Shown: one piece after another, positions 1-13,500 of the stretch
Layout: every line of letters begins with the position of its first letter
How positions within the stretch are numbered: the first letter of the stretch is position 1
DNA from: Tribonema minus
Lineage: Eukaryota > Sar > Xanthophyceae > Tribonematales > Tribonemataceae
Assembly: GCA_017506865.1 (NCBI GenBank)
Contig: JAFCMP010000539.1
Coordinates: 62,001 to 126,000 of the forward strand
Direction of reading: 5' to 3'
Length of the DNA stretch: 64,000 nucleotides
Translations under genes and position numbers: made by a program
Notes under the pieces: generated by a model
Seen by the model: the letters and a program-made list of their open reading frames with translations, nothing else
Databases searched by the model: none
Told to the model about the DNA's origin: nothing

Positions 1-3000
1 ATACTGCCTACACAGGCGAGCTGCATGCCTAGGCGCCTAGGCAGCTGCTAACATTGCTGGCCTCCCGATACTGCCTTACACAGGCGAGCAAGCTGCTCAG
101 GATGTTCAGCATATATTGCATCAACACACCAGAAGGGACAGCCGCCTGCCTGCCTGCCTAGGCGCCTTCCATCCCCAAATCTTTGGGTCTGAGATAGTGC
201 TATAGCGCGAAAGCAAAACGGTGCGTGTACGACGCTCTCCTGATTTCTGTAAAGCGTAAATATTCAACTTCAAGTCTGATTATATTCAACCTCAACTGTG
301 CCATCCACGAATCTTTCATGGTTTACTGCCTTACACAGCGAGCTGCATGTCTAGGCGCAATAGGCAGCTGATACACTTGCTGACCTCCCGATACTGCCTT
401 ACACAGCAAGCTGCATGTGCAGGCGCTTAGGCAGCTGCTAAACTTGCTGGCCTCCCGATACTGCCTACACAGGCGAGCCAAGGCAGCTGCTAAACTTGCT
501 GGCCTCCTGATACTGCCTACACAGGCGAGCTGCATGCCTAGGCGCCTAGGCAGCTGCTAACATTGCTGGCCTCCCGATACTACCTTACACAGGCGAGCAA
601 GCTGCTCAAGAGGTTCAGCATAAATCGCATCAACACACCAGGAGGGACAGCCGCCTGCCTGCCTGCCTAGGCGCCTTCCATCCCCAAATCTTTGGGTCTG
701 AGATAGTGCTATAGCGCGAAAGCAAAACGGTGCGTGTACGACGCTCTCCTGATTTCTGTAAAGCGTAAATATTCAACTTCAAGTCTGATTATATTCAACC
801 TCAACTGTGCCGTCCACGAATCTTTCATGGTTTACTGCCTTACACAGCGAGCTGCATGTCTAGGCGCAATAGGCAGCTGATACACTTGCTGACCTCCCGA
901 TACTGCCTTACACAGCAAGCTGCATGTGTAGGCGCTTAGGCAGCTGCTAAACTTGCTGGCCTCCCGATACTGCCTACACAGGCGAGCCAAGGCAGCTGCT
1001 AAACTTGCTGGCCTCCCGATACTGCCTTACACAGCGAGCTTCATGCCTAGGCCCCTAGGCAGCTGCTAAACTTGCTTGCCTCCCGATACTGCCTTACACA
1101 GGCGAGCAAGCTGCTCAGGATGTTCAGCATATATTGCATCAACACACCAGGAGGGACAGCCGCCTGCCTGCCTGCCTAGGCGCCTTCCATCCCCAAATCT
1201 TTGGGTCTGAGATAGTGCTATAGCGCGAAAGCAAAACGGTGCGTGTACGACGCTCTCCTGATTTCTGTAAAGCGTAAATATTCAACTTCAAGTCTGATTA
1301 TATTCAACCTCAACTGTGCCATCCACGAATCTTTCATGGTTTACTGCCTTACACAGCGAGCTGCATGTCTAGGCGCAATAGGCAGCTGATACACTTGCTG
1401 ACCTCCCGATACTGCCTTACACAGCAAGCTGCATGTGTAGGCGCTTAGGCAGCTGCTAAACTTGCTGGCCTCCCGATACTGCCTACACAGGCGAGCCAAC
1501 GCAGCTGCTAAACTTGCTGGCCTCCCGATACTGCCTTACACAGCAAGCTTCATGCCTAGGCCCCTAGGCAGCTGCTAAACTTGCTTACCTCCCGATACTG
1601 CCTTACACAGGCGAGCAAGCTGCTCAGGATGTTCAGCATATATTGCATCAACACACCAGGAGGGACAGCCGCCTGCCTGCCTGCCTAGGCGCCTTCCATC
1701 CCCAAATCTTTGGGTCTGAGATAGTGCTATAGCGCGAAAGCAAAACGGTGCGTGTACGACGCTCTCCTGATTTCTGTAAAGCGTAAATATTCAACTTCAA
1801 GTCTGATTATATTCAACCTCAACTGTGCCATCCACGAATCTTTCATGGTTTACTGCCTTACACAGCGAGCTGCATGTCTAGGCGCAATAGGCAGCTGATA
1901 CACTTGCTGACCTCCCGATACTGCCTTACACAGCAAGCTGCATGTGTAGGCGCTTAGGCAGCTGCTAAACTTGCTGGCCTCCCGATACTGCCTACACAGG
2001 CGAGCCAAGGCAGCTGCTTAACTTGCTGGGCTCCTGATACTGCCTACACAGGCGAGCTGCATGCCTAGGCGCCTAGGCAGCTGCTAACATTGCTGGCCTC
2101 CCGATACTACCTTACACAGGCGAGCAAGCTGCTCAAGAGGTTCAGCATATATTGCATCAACACACCAGGAGGGACAGCCGCCTGCCTGCCTGCCTAGGCG
2201 CCTTCCATCCCCAAATCTTTGGGTCTGAGATAGTGCTATAGCGCGAAAGCAAAACGGTGCGTGTACGACGCTCTCCTGATTTCTGTAAAGCGTAAATATT
2301 CAACTTCAAGTCTGATTATATTCAACCTCAACTGTGCCGTCCACGAATCTTTCATGGTTTACTGCCTTACACAGCGAGCTGCATGTCTAGGCGCAATAGG
2401 CAGCTGATACACTTGCTGACCTCCCGATACTGCCTTACACAGCAAGCTGCATGTGTAGGCGCTTAGGCAGCTGCTAAACTTGCTGGCCTCCCGATACTGC
2501 CTACACAGGCGAGCCAACGCAGCTGCTAAACTTGCTGGCCTCCTGATACTGCCTACACAGGCGAGCTGCATGCCTAGGCGCCTAGGCAGCTGCTAACATT
2601 GCTGGCCTCCCGATACTGCCTTACACAGGCGAGCAAGCTGCTCAGGATGTTCAGCATATATTGCATCAACACACCAGGAGGGACAGCCGCCTGCCTGCCT
2701 GCCTAGGCGCCTTCCATCCCCAAATCTTTGGGTCTGAGATAGTGCTATAGCGCGAAAGCAAAACGGTGCGTGTACGACGCTCTCCTGATTTCTGTAAAGC
2801 GTAAATATTCAACTTCAAGTCTGATTATATTCAACCTCAACTGTGCCGTCCACGAATCTTTCATGGTTTACTGCCTTACACAGCGAGCTGCATGTCTAGG
2901 CGCAATAGGCAGCTGATACACTTGCTGACCTCCCGATACTGCCTTACACAGCAAGCTGCATGTGTAGGCGCTTAGGCAGCTGCTAAACTTGCTGGCCTCC

Positions 3001-6000
3001 CGATACTGCCTACACAGGCGAGCCAACGCAGCTGCTAAACTTGCTGGCCTCCCGATACTGCCTTACACAGCGAGCTTCATGCCTAGGCCCCTAGGCAGCT
3101 GCTAAACTTGTTTGCCTCCCGATACTGCCTTACACAGGCGAGCAAGCTGCTCAGGATGTTCAGCATATATTGCATCAACACACCAGGAGGGACAGCCGCC
3201 TGCCTGCCTGCCTAGGCGCCTTCCATCCCCAAATCTTTGGGTCTGAGATAGTGCTATAGCGCGAAAGCAAAACGGTGCGTGTACGACGCTCTCCTGATTT
3301 CTGTAAAGCGTAAATATTCAACTTCAAGTCTGATTATATTCAACCTCAACTGTGCCGTCCACGAATCTTTCATGGTTTACTGCCTTACACAGCGAGCTGC
3401 ATGTCTAGGCGCAATAGGCAGCTGATACACTTGCTGACCTCCCGATACTGCCTTACACAGCAAGCTGCATGTGTAGGCGCTTAGGCAGCTGCTAAACTTG
3501 CTGGCCTCCCGATACTGCCTACACAGGCGAGCCAAGGCAGCTGCTAAACTTGCTGGCCTCCCGATACTGCCTTACACAGCAAGCTTCATGCCTAGGCCCC
3601 TAGGCAGCTGCTAAACTTGCTTGCCTCCCGATACTGCCTTACACAGGCGAGCAAGCTGCTCAGGATGTTCAGCATATATTGCATTAACACAAAGAGAGGG
3701 ACAGCCGCCTGCCTGCCTGCCTAGGCGCCTTCCATCCCCAAATCTTTGGGTCTGAGATAGTGCTATAGCGCGAAAGCAAAACGGTGCGTGTACGACGCTC
3801 TCCTGATTTCTGTAAAGCGTAAATATTCAACTTCAAGTCTGATTATATTCAACCTCAACTGTGCCGTCCACGAATCTTTCATGGTTTACTGCCTTACACA
3901 GCGAGCTGCATGTCTAGGCGCAATAGGCAGCTGATACACTTGCTGACCTCCCGATACTGCCTTACACAGCAAGCTGCATGTGTAGGCGCTTAGGCAGCTG
4001 CTAAACTTGCTGGCCTCCCGATACTGCCTACACAGGCGAGCCAACGCAGCTGCTAAACTTGCTGGCCTCCCGATACTGCCTTACACAGCGAGCTTCATGC
4101 CTAGGCCCCTAGGCAGCTGCTAAACTTGTTTGCCTCCCGATACTGCCTTACACAGGCGAGCAAGCTGCTCAGGATGTTCAGCATATATTGCATCAACACA
4201 CCAGGAGGGACAGCCGCCTGCCTGCCTGCCTAGGCGCCTTCCATCCCCAAATCTTTGGGTCTGAGATAGTGCTATAGCGCGAAAGCAAAACGGTGCGTGT
4301 ACGACGCTCTCCTGATTTCTGTAAAGCGTAAATATTCAACTTCAAGTCTGATTATATTCAACCTCAACTGTGCCGTCCACGAATCTTTCATGGTTTACTG
4401 CCTTACACAGCGAGCTGCATGTCTAGGCGCAATAGGCAGCTGATACACTTGCTGACCTCCCGATACTGCCTTACACAGCAAGCTGCATGTGTAGGCGCTT
4501 AGGCAGCTGCTAAACTTGCTGGCCTCCCGATACTGCCTACACAGGCGAGCCAACGCAGCTGCTAAACTTGCTGGCCTCCCGATACTGCCTTACACAGCGA
4601 GCTTCATGCCTAGGCCCCTAGGCAGCTGCTAAACTTGCTTGCCTCCCGATACTGCCTTACACAGGCGAGCAAGCTGCTCAGGATGTTCAGCATATATTGC
4701 ATCAACACACCAGGAGGGACAGCCGCCTGCCTGCCTGCCTAGGCGCCTTCCATCCCCAAATCTTTGGGTCTGAGATAGTGCTATAGCGCGAAAGCAAAAC
4801 GGTGCGTGTACGACGCTCTCCTGATTTCTGTAAAGCGTAAATATTCAACTTCAAGTCTGATTATATTCAACCTCAACTGTGCCGTCCACGAATCTTTCAT
4901 GGTTTACTGCCTTACACAGCGAGCTGCATGTCTAGGCGCAATAGGCAGCTGATACACTTGCTGACCTCCCGATACTGCCTTACACAGCAAGCTGCATGTG
5001 TAGGCGCTTAGGCAGCTGCTAAACTTGCTGGCCTCCCGATACTGCCTACACAGGCGAGCCAACGCAGCTGCTAAACTTGCTGGCCTCCCGATACTGCCTT
5101 ACACAGCAAGCTTCATGCCTAGGCCCCTAGGCAGCTGCTAAACTTGCTTGCCTCCCGATACTGCCTTACACAGGCGAGCAAGCTGCTCAGGATGTTCAGC
5201 ATATATTGCATTAACACAAAGAGAGGGACAGCCGCCTGCCTGCCTGCCTAGGCGCCTTCCATCCCCAAATCTTTTGGTCTGAGATAGTGCTATAGCGCAA
5301 AAGCAAAACGGCGCGTGTACGACGCTCTCCTGATTTCTGTAAAGCGTGAATATTCAACTTCAAGTCTGATTATATTCAACCTCAACTGTGCCGTCCACGA
5401 ATCTTTCATGGTTTACTGCCTTACACAGCGAGCTGCATGTCTAGGCGCATAGGCAGCTGATACACTTGCTGACCTCCCGATACTGCCTTACACAGCAAGC
5501 TGCATGTGTAGGCGCTTAGGCAGCTGCTAAACTTGCTGGCCTCCCGATACTGCCTTACACAGCGAGCTTCATGCCTAGGCCCCTAGGCAGCTGCTAAACT
5601 TGCTTGCCTCCCGATACTGCCTTACACAGGTGAGCAAGCTGCTCAGGATGTTCAGCATATATTGCATCAACACACCAGGAGGGACAGCCGCCTGCCTGCC
5701 TGCCTAGGCGCCTTTCATCCCCAAATCTTTGGGTCTGAGATAGTGCTATAGCGCGAAAGCAAAACGGTGCATGTACGACGCTCTCCTGATTTCTGTAAAG
5801 CGTAAATATTCAACTTCAAGTCTGATTATATTCAACGTCAACTGTGCCATCCACGAATCTTTCATGGTTTACTGCCTTACACAGCGAGCTGCATGTCTAG
5901 GCGCAATAGGCAGCTGATACACTTGCTGACCTCCCGATACTGCCTTACACAGCAAGCTGCATGTGTAGGCGCTTAGGCAGCTGCTAAACTTGCTGGCCTC

Positions 6001-9000
6001 CCGATACTGCCTACACAGGCGAGCCAAGGCAGCTGCTAAACTTGCTGGCCTCCCGATACTGCCTTACACAGCGAGCTTCATGCCTAGGCCCCTAGGCAGC
6101 TGCTAAACTTGCTTGCCTCCCGATACTGCCTTACACAGGCGAGCAAGCTGCTCAGGATGTTCAGCATATATTGCATCAACACACCAGGAGGGACAGCCGC
6201 CTGCCTGCCTGCCTAGGCGCCTTCCATCCCCAAATCTTGGGGTCTGAGATAGTGCTATAGCGCGAAAGCAAAACGGTGCGTGTACGACGCTCTCCTGATT
6301 TCTGTAAAGCGTAAATATTCAACTTCAAGTCTAATTATATTCAACCTCAACTGTGCCGTCCACGAATCTTTCATGGTTTACTGCCTTACACAGCGAGCTG
6401 CATGTCTAGGCACAATAGGCAGCTGATACACTTGCTGACCTCCCGATACTGCCTTACACAGCAAGCTGCATGTGTAGGCGCTTAGGCAGCTGCTAGACTT
6501 GCTGGCCTCCCGATACTGCCTACACAGGCGAGCCAAGGCAGCTGCTTAACTTGCTGGCCTCCTGATACTGCCTACACAGGCGAGCTGCATGCCTAGGCGC
6601 CTAGGCAGCTGCTAACATTGCTGGCCTCCCGATACTGCCTTACACAGGCGAGCAAGCTGCTCAGGATGTTCAGCATATATTGCATCAACACACCAGGAGG
6701 GACAGCCGCCTGCCTGCCTGCCTAGGCGCCTTCCATCCCCAAATCTTTGGGTCTGAGATAGTGCTATAGCGCGAAAGCAAAACGGTGCGTGTACGACGCT
6801 CTCCTGATTTCTGTAAAGCGTAAATATTCAACTTCATACTGATTATATTCAACCTCAACTGTGCCGTCCACGAATCTTTCATGGTTTACTGCCTTACACA
6901 GCGAGCTGCATGTCTAGGCGCAATAGGCAGCTGATACACGTGCTGACCTCCCGATACTGCCTTACACAGCAAGCTGCATGTGTAGGCGCTTAGGCAGCTG
7001 CTAAACTTGCTGGCCTCCCGATACTGCCTTACACAGCGAGCTTCATGCCTAGGCCCCTAGGCAGCTGCTAAACTTGCTTGCCTCCCGATACTGCCTTACA
7101 CAGGCGAGCAAGCTGCTCAGGATGTTCAGCATATATTGCGTCAACACACCAGGAGGGACAGCCGCCTGCCTGCCTGCCTAGGCGCCTTCCATCCCCAAAT
7201 CTTTGGGTCTGAGATAGTGCTATAGCGCGAAAGCAAAACGGTGCGTGTACGACGCTCTCCTGATTTCTGTAAAGCGTAAATATTCAACTTCAAGTCTGAT
7301 TATATTCAACCTCAACTGTGCCGTCCACGAATCTTTCATGGTTTACTGCCTTACACAGCGAGCTGCATGTCTAGGCGCAATAGGCAGCTGATACACTTGC
7401 TGACCTCCCGATACTGCCTTACACAGCAAGCTGCATGTGTAGGCGCTTAGGCAGCTGCTAAACTTGCTGGCCTCCCGATACTGCCTTACACAGCGAGCTT
7501 CATGCCTAGGCCCCTAGGCAGCTGCTAAACTTGCTTGCCTCCCGATACTGCCTTACACAGGCGAGCAAGCTGCTCAGGATGTTCAGCATATATTGCATCA
7601 ACACACCAGGAGGGACAGCCGCCTGCCTGCCTGCCTAGGCGCCTTCCATCCCCAAATCTTTGGGTCTGAGATAGTGCTATAGCGCGAAAGCAAAACGGTG
7701 CGTGTACGACGCTCTCCTGATTTCTGTAAAGCGTAAATATTCAACTTCAAGTCTGATTATATTCAACCTCAACTGTGCCGTCCACGAATCTTTCATGGTT
7801 TACTGCCTTACACAGCGAGCTGCATGTCTAGGCGCAATAGGCAGCTGATACACTTGCTGACCTCCCGATACTGCCTTACACAGCAAGCTGCATGTGTAGG
7901 CGCTTAGGCAGCTGCTAAACTTGCTGGCCTCCCGATACTGCCTACACAGGCGAGCCAAGGCAGCTGCTTAACTTGCTGGCCTCCTGATACTGCCTACACA
8001 GGCGAGCTGCATGCCTAGGCGCCTAGGCAGCTGCTAACATTGCTGGCCTCCCGATACTACCTTACACAGGCGAGCAAGCTGCTCAAGAGGTTCAGCATAT
8101 ATTGCATCAACACACCAGGAGGGACAGCCGCCTGCCTGCCTGCCTAGGCGCCTTCCATCCCCAAATCTTTGGGTCTGAGATAGTGCTATAGCGCGAAAGC
8201 AAAACGGTGCGTGTACGACGCTCTCCTGATTTCTGTAAAGCGTAAATATTCAACTTCAAGTCTGATTATATTCAACCTCAACTGTGCCGTCCACGAATCT
8301 TTCATGGTTTACTGCCTTACACAGCGAGCTGCATGTCTAGGCGCAATAGGCAGCTGATACACTTGCTGACCTCCCGATACTGCCTTACACAGCAAGCTGC
8401 ATGTGTAGGCGCTTAGGCAGCTGCTAAACTTGCTGGCCTCCCGATACTGCCTACACAGGCGAGCCAAGGCAGCTGCTTAACTTGCTGGCCTCGTGATACT
8501 GCCTACACAGGCGAGCTGCATGCCTAGGCGCCTAGGCAGCTGCTAAACTTGCTGGTCTCCCGATACTGCCTTACACAGGCGAGCAAGCTGCTCAGGATGT
8601 TCAGCATATATTGCATCAACACACCAGGAGGGACAGCCGCCTGCCTGCCTGCCTAGGCGCCTTCCATCCCCAAATCTTTGGGTCTGAGATAGTGCTATAG
8701 CGCGAAAGCAAAACGGTGCGTGTACGACGCTCTCCTGATTTCTGTAAAGCGTAAATATTCAACTTCAAGTCTGATTATATTCAACCTCAACTGTGCCGTC
8801 CACGAATCTTTCATGGTTTACTGCCTTACACAGCGAGCTGCATGTCTAGGCGCAATAGGCAGCTGATACACTTGCTGACCTCCCGATACTGCCTTACACA
8901 GCAAGCTGCATGTGTAGGCGCTTAGGCAGCTGCTAAACTTGCTGGCCTCCCGATACTGCCTACACAGGCGAGCCAAGGCAGCTGCTTAACTTGCTGGCCT

Positions 9001-9830
9001 CCTGATACTGCCTACACAGGCGAGCTGCATGCCTAGGCGCCTAGGCAGCTGCGAACATTGCTGGCCTCCCGACACTGCCTTACACAGGCGAGCAAGCTGC
9101 TCAGGATGTTCAGCATATATTGCATCAACACACCAGGAGGGACAGCCGCCTGCCTGCCTGCCTAGGCGCCTTCCATCCCCAAATCTTTGGGTCTGAGATA
9201 GTGCTATAGCGCGAAAGCAAAACGGTGCGTGTACGACGCTCTCCTGATTTCTGTAAAGCGTAAATATTCAACTTCAAGTCTGATTATATTCAACCTCAAC
9301 TGTGCCGTCCACGAATCTTTCATGGTTTACTGCCTTACACAGCGAGCTGCATGTCTAGGCGCAATAGGCAGCTGATACACTTGCTGACCTCCCGATACTG
9401 CCCTACACAGCAAGCTGCATGTTTAGGCGCTTAGGCAGCTGCTAAACTTGCTGGCCTCCCGATACTGCCTACACAGGCGAGCCAACGCAGCTGCTAAACT
9501 TGCTGGCCTCCCGATACTGCCTTACACAGCGAGCTTCATGCCTAGGCCCCTAGGCAGCTGCTAAACTTGCTTGCCTCCCGATACTGCCTTACACAGGCGA
9601 GCAAGCTGCTCAGGATGTTCAGCATACATTGCATCAACACACCAGGAGGGACAGCCGCCTGCCTGCCTGCCTAGGCGCCTTCCATCCCCAAATCTTTGGG
9701 TCTGAGATAGTGCTATAGCGCGAAAGCAAAACGGTGCGTGTACGACGCTCTCCTGATTTCTGTAAAGCGTAAATATTCAACTTCAAGTGTCAATTATATT
9801 CAAGTTCAACTGTGCCATCTTCAGAGTTGA
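1..9830. repeat. Satellite array, ~509-bp unit, 20 copies
   Basis: A head-to-tail array fills the first 9.8 kb. The anchor GCCGCCTGCCTGCCTGCC recurs 20 times, for example near 139, 650, 1158, 1668, 2176, 5231, 5688, 6197, 7161, 9145 and 9655. Spacing is usually 507-511 bp; three intervals (5231-5688, 6706-7161, 7161-7619) are about 456 bp because one ~51-bp internal subrepeat is missing. Each unit has two parts. The first is a set of ~50-bp subrepeats containing CTGCCTTACACAG and GGCAGCTGCTAAAC. The second is a ~130-bp block (AAATCTTTGGGTCTGAG to CAACTGTGCC) that also forms the ends of the element at 9.69-10.83 kb. Units are nearly identical, which implies recent homogenisation. The array is cut by the left window edge. 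The 65-70-aa frames inside it recur with the repeat and are not genes. Confidence 0.97.
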
Positions 9831-10024
9831 AATATGAGAACCTCAGAGCCTAGGACCTTGCCTAGAGGTAGTGCACTTTTGTGCCTTAAACACATGTAGT
9901 GCTCAACCAAACCTGGTTCTGGCGGAGCCACAGGACTTTGTGATGGGTCAGATTTTGCAATAAGCTGTGGGCAGGAACCTTGTGAACTAGCACTCACTTA
10001 GACAGGTCAGAGAGTTGAGAACCT

Positions 10025-10310
10025 CAGAGCCTTCGGGTGGGCTGGCTGGGCTCGGCTGGAATTAGTTCTGGAAGCGGCCGGAGCACCTTGCACACAACAC
10101 ATGCACACACCTAGGGCGGGTGGGCTCGGCTGGCTGGGCTCGGCTGGAATTAGTTCTAGAAGCGGTTGGAGCACCTTGCACACAACACACGCACACACCT
10201 AGGGCAGGTGGGCTGGCTGGGCTCGGCTGGAATTAGTTCTAGAAGCGGTTGGAGCACCTTGCACACAACACACGCACACACCTAATGCGGATGGGCTGGC
10301 TGGGCTCGGC
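10025..10310. repeat. Minisatellite, 83-88-bp unit, about 3.5 copies
   Basis: GGAATTAGTTCT recurs at 10058, 10146 and 10229. Each copy is followed by GAGCACCTTGCACACAACAC and GCACACACCTA and preceded by GGGCTGGCTGGGCTCGGCTG. A partial fourth copy ends near 10310. The two short frames over this array only reflect its periodicity. Confidence 0.9.
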
Positions 10311-10680
10311 TGCGCAACATGTAGCAGCAACACACACACCTAAATGTAGAACGTGTTTTGCTACGCCCGCTTTGGTGCACCAGTCTTTTGCACTTGCGCC
10401 ATCCTCATATCTGGCAGCACCACAAACCGCTTGAAATATGAGAACCTCAGAGACTTAGAGACTTAACATGTCTAGTGCTTGTGATTGCTTATAATAACAA
10501 GAACATTGCTCAGTGCTAGACCTGGTCCAGTAGACAGACCTTTACTGACCAGTCAATATGAGAATCTCACAGACCTCAAGTGTTTGAAATATGATAACCT
10601 CACACACTTCATACGCTACATGCCATTACTGCTCCTGATGTCTTATGAGAACATTGGAGCATGCGAGGCCAAAATAGCAG
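10310..10680. repeat. Dispersed repeat, copy 1 (partner at 56.14 kb)
   Basis: This segment aligns with 56145-56548. Shared blocks include GTAGCAGCAACACACACACC, ATGAGAACCTCAGAGACTT, GACTTAACATGTCT, ATGAGAATCTCAC and ACACTTCATAC, ending at CATGCGAGGCCAAA. The copies differ by substitutions and small indels, so they are old. This copy lies inside the foldback element. No protein is recognised in either copy. Confidence 0.75.
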
Positions 10681-11107
10681 CCATAGTTGAACTTAGTATA
10701 ATTGACACTTGAAGTTGAATATTTACGCTTTACAGAAATCAGGGGAGCGTCGTACACTGCACATTTTGCTTTCGCGCTATAGAAACTATTTCAGATCAAA
10801 AGATTCGTGGACCGCACAGTTGAACTGCTGCAACAAGCTTGTGGCCTCGCGACGCAACCGCAATGCACAGCAGGCAAAGTGAAGCATGCGAGGTGGATGT
10901 ATCTGCACTGAGTATATTGTCAACGCCGATCGGTCACGTGTCCCAGCAGCACTTTCACTCTAGTTAGCTGCACGAACACCCCACGGCATGCACACCACCC
11001 CACGGACGTCCTAGCCAACTTAGTGGTTGCCTGCTCACACCGCATGTGCTTGGGCGCTACCTCCTCCACATCTGAGTCAGTCTCTTTGCGTGCCCTGCGA
11101 CGCTCTT

Positions 11108-12129
11108 TTAGCGCCCTGTACCCCCTGAGCCCTGCTGCTGCGTTGCGGCAGTGATGCGGCCGCGCTTGGCCTGAGGAGCCAGAATGGGCGGTGCCGTGCG
11201 CCTGCTGCCAACATTAACCCCCCCCTCAATTGACACCTGCCTGTGCATCGCAGGCGGACCCAGTAGGCGGTTGACGAGATTGTCTTGAAATGTCATCATG
11301 GCCTGCATGCGCACATGTTCTGTGTTCTGCATGCGCTCGAACATGTACTGTGCATTCTGTATCTGCCGCTGCTGCTGTGCCTGCTGCCACGCCTGCCACT
11401 GTTGCATTTGCACTACGTACTGCTGCTGCAAGGCTGTGACGAGGGCCTCCGTGCGCGCTGCATCAGCACGTTGCATCTGGTCAAAGTACTGCTGCTGCAT
11501 GTGCCACAGCTGCTGCTGTGTGACCGGTGGTACTGACAGGGGTGCCTCACCCATGTATCCGCCGCCTGGCGCTGATGTCGCTGCCGGCTGGGCCACACGC
11601 GTGCCTCACGCGACCTGCGCTGAGAAGTCGCTCATCTTGTCGTACGTCATGTCCGCTCCATGCAGCATGGATAGGTCGCGTCCTGCGTCTCAGTGACGAA
11701 TCTGGCGATGCTCGTGTCGAGCACCTGTGCGCCGCGTGCGAGTGTCGTGGCCGCAAGCTGATGGTGGCCCTGCTCCTCTTGCATCTTTGCTGCTGTGCAG
11801 ATCGCAGTGGCGGTAGCATTCCTGAATGAGTAGATGCCGTACCGGTTGAGCGCTAGTTGAAGGCGGCGGAGCTCGTTGATGAAGTCGGTGTAATTGTCGA
11901 TGTGGACCTGCACGCTCTTGTTTCCAGGGAGGCCCATCAGGACATGCGCGGGATCGTTCTTGAAGATGACCGCACGGAGCCTGCGGAGGATGAAGAGGAT
12001 GACAATCATGGGCCGGTGGAGCTCCAAAGGCGCTGGTATCGTCACGTGCAGTGCACCGTTGATGGCGGCGTTGGCGCCGCTGTGAGAGGAGACCTGCTTC
12101 TTCTCCAGCGGATTATTGATGACCTGCAC
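11108..12129 (-). pseudogene. Broken gene with glutamine-rich C-terminal half
   Basis: Two minus-strand frames appear to be halves of one gene. The upstream half (12129-11647, about 160 codons) has a hydrophobic stretch (IVILFILRRL) and a helical region (INELRRLQLALNRYG). Its TGA overlaps an ATG in the next frame (ATGA). That frame runs 14 codons, meets another TGA and then stays open for over 160 codons to 11108. The second half is strongly Q-rich (LQQQYVVQMQQWQAWQQAQQ), like an extended helix or coiled coil, and ends with a basic patch. One frameshift plus one stop makes a pseudogene the simplest reading; an unrecognised intron is possible. I do not recognise the family. Overlapping plus-strand frames look like shadows because Q-rich DNA stays open antisense. 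Confidence 0.4.
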
Positions 12130-12169
12130 AAGAGGAGGTGGGTTCGTTTGGCTTGTGTAATCATTTTAT

Positions 12170-13100
12170 GCTGTAAGGTACATTTTGTCACTGTGCCTAC
12201 GGGCCGCATGATACTCTGGTGCTATTAATACACACGGCATGTGCAACACTGCAAAGCGCGTCTAGTACAGTACTACATCAGTTCAGTTGCATCTGATGCA
12301 CGCAAAGGTCAGTCTGGTAGGCTGTGGTGGTATCATTGTGTCACAAGCCAGCGTTACAGGGGCAGATGATCATGTATCAAAAGGGTGTACATCCTGCAAT
12401 GTTATTCTATGACAGCAGCGCTGCAAAGCTTGTACGGTCGCACATATGATACAATGAGAGTCATGCTGTACAAAGCGCTGAACTTAGACTGTCAGATGCT
12501 CATATGGCTAGAGATTGAACCGTGTATATGGTAGACTACCGTGCGCTTGAGGTGCTCATATATCAAGAGCTTTTACTGCACACAACCTTGTCAGGCACAT
12601 TGCGCTGAACGACACTTATCTCTTCAACATGCAAGCTATTGCTGAGTGCGTAGGTGCAAGCACGATCAGTTCTGCATTGGTGGCAGTGCATGTGACTGTG
12701 TTCATGATGATGTACACATGCGTGACTTTGTGTATGGCTGGTCGCTGCTGAAGTTCAGAGCAATCATTGTGTATGGTATACTTAGTCACCTGCCATATTC
12801 AGCTGCATGTTCACGGGCTTTCAGCGCCCCTTGTACGTCCTCATATACGGATATACGCCGATATATACGCATGTACGTTAAAATTATACAGTGTACGGAT
12901 ATAAGAGTAGCGTCAGGCCGATGCGGCCAACATGCAGAGCTTCGTCAGGCCAACACGGCCAACGCGGAGAGTGGGGCGCTGAGCGCTGGGGCGCGTAGTC
13001 GGAGTGCGGCTGGCGGTCGTGGCCGTGAGCAGCCCGGCCTTAAGCGGTTTGGCCTGGGCTACTGGTAGTTCGAGGTCAGATCTCTATAGTAGGCAGCAAT
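12170..13100. other. Non-coding stretch with a short TA-rich palindromic patch
   Basis: No convincing gene is present. At 12841-12905 there is a cluster of TATACGG/CGTATA words resembling the subterminal regions of the hAT element at 22.13-24.78 kb. No matching terminal repeat or target duplication was found, so it may be a remnant of a related element. A ~35-bp word containing GTCAGGCC and CGGCCAAC is repeated near 12912 and 12945. Confidence 0.4.
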
Positions 13101-13117
13101 GGATCCGCCGTAGCACC

Positions 13118-13500
13118 ACGCCAGTGCGCGAAGTGCTGCACTGAGAATGCACGGCAAGCTGAGCGGTGCATGCGAAACCGTCCGCAGAACCACCTACAGT
13201 GCGCCAAGTGCTGCGCTGAGAATTGAATGCGCGGCTGCCGTACACGCCACACGCGCGGAACCGTCCGCAGCGTGCGCAAATGCGCGAAGCAGGCACTGAG
13301 GTCGCGGCGCGCTCCGAAGTGCCAGTGCGCAAACTGCTGCTCTGAAAATGCGCGGCACGTGCGGAGCATGCGGAACCGGCCGTATTGCGCGATGTGCTGC
13401 GCTGAAAATGTGCGGTGCACACAAAGGCGCGGTCCGCACAGCGTGAATGGGACCGTCTGCAGTGCGCGCGGAACTGTCTTAAGCGCATGCCAGGGAACCA
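13118..13500. repeat. Degenerate GC-rich minisatellite
   Basis: Imperfect copies of a motif containing TGCGC(G/C)AA(G/A)TGCTGC, CTGA(G/A)AATG and GGAACCGTC recur from about 13118 to 13480 with irregular spacing of roughly 60-90 bp. The overlapping minus-strand frames repeat FSAQH-FAHW-type words, as expected from translating the repeat. I read this as a repeat and not a gene. Confidence 0.65.

Larger units (their letters stand above)
9689..10825. mobile_element. Foldback / long-TIR nonautonomous element
   Basis: The block at about 9689-9817 and the reverse complement of about 10689-10825 are clearly homologous over ~125 bp. Both carry TATAGCGCGAAAGCAAAA, GTGTACGACGCTC and TTCAACTTCAAGTGTCAATT. 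They enclose ~870 bp with no convincing coding frame. The interior holds AGAACCTCAGAG motifs, a short minisatellite (10.02-10.31 kb) and a segment shared with 56.14-56.55 kb. Long inverted arms around a non-coding core are typical of foldback elements or MITE-like DNA transposons. The left arm is also the last unit of the satellite, so no target duplication can be called on that side. Confidence 0.6.

Noticed and set aside
323-2571. 70-aa frames repeated in the satellite
   Set aside because: They begin and end within satellite subrepeats and vary with the repeat copy; pure periodicity.
12841-12905. Second hAT element
   Set aside because: Only the TA-rich palindromic words match; no TAGG-TTGTGCC terminus or 8-bp duplication was found.
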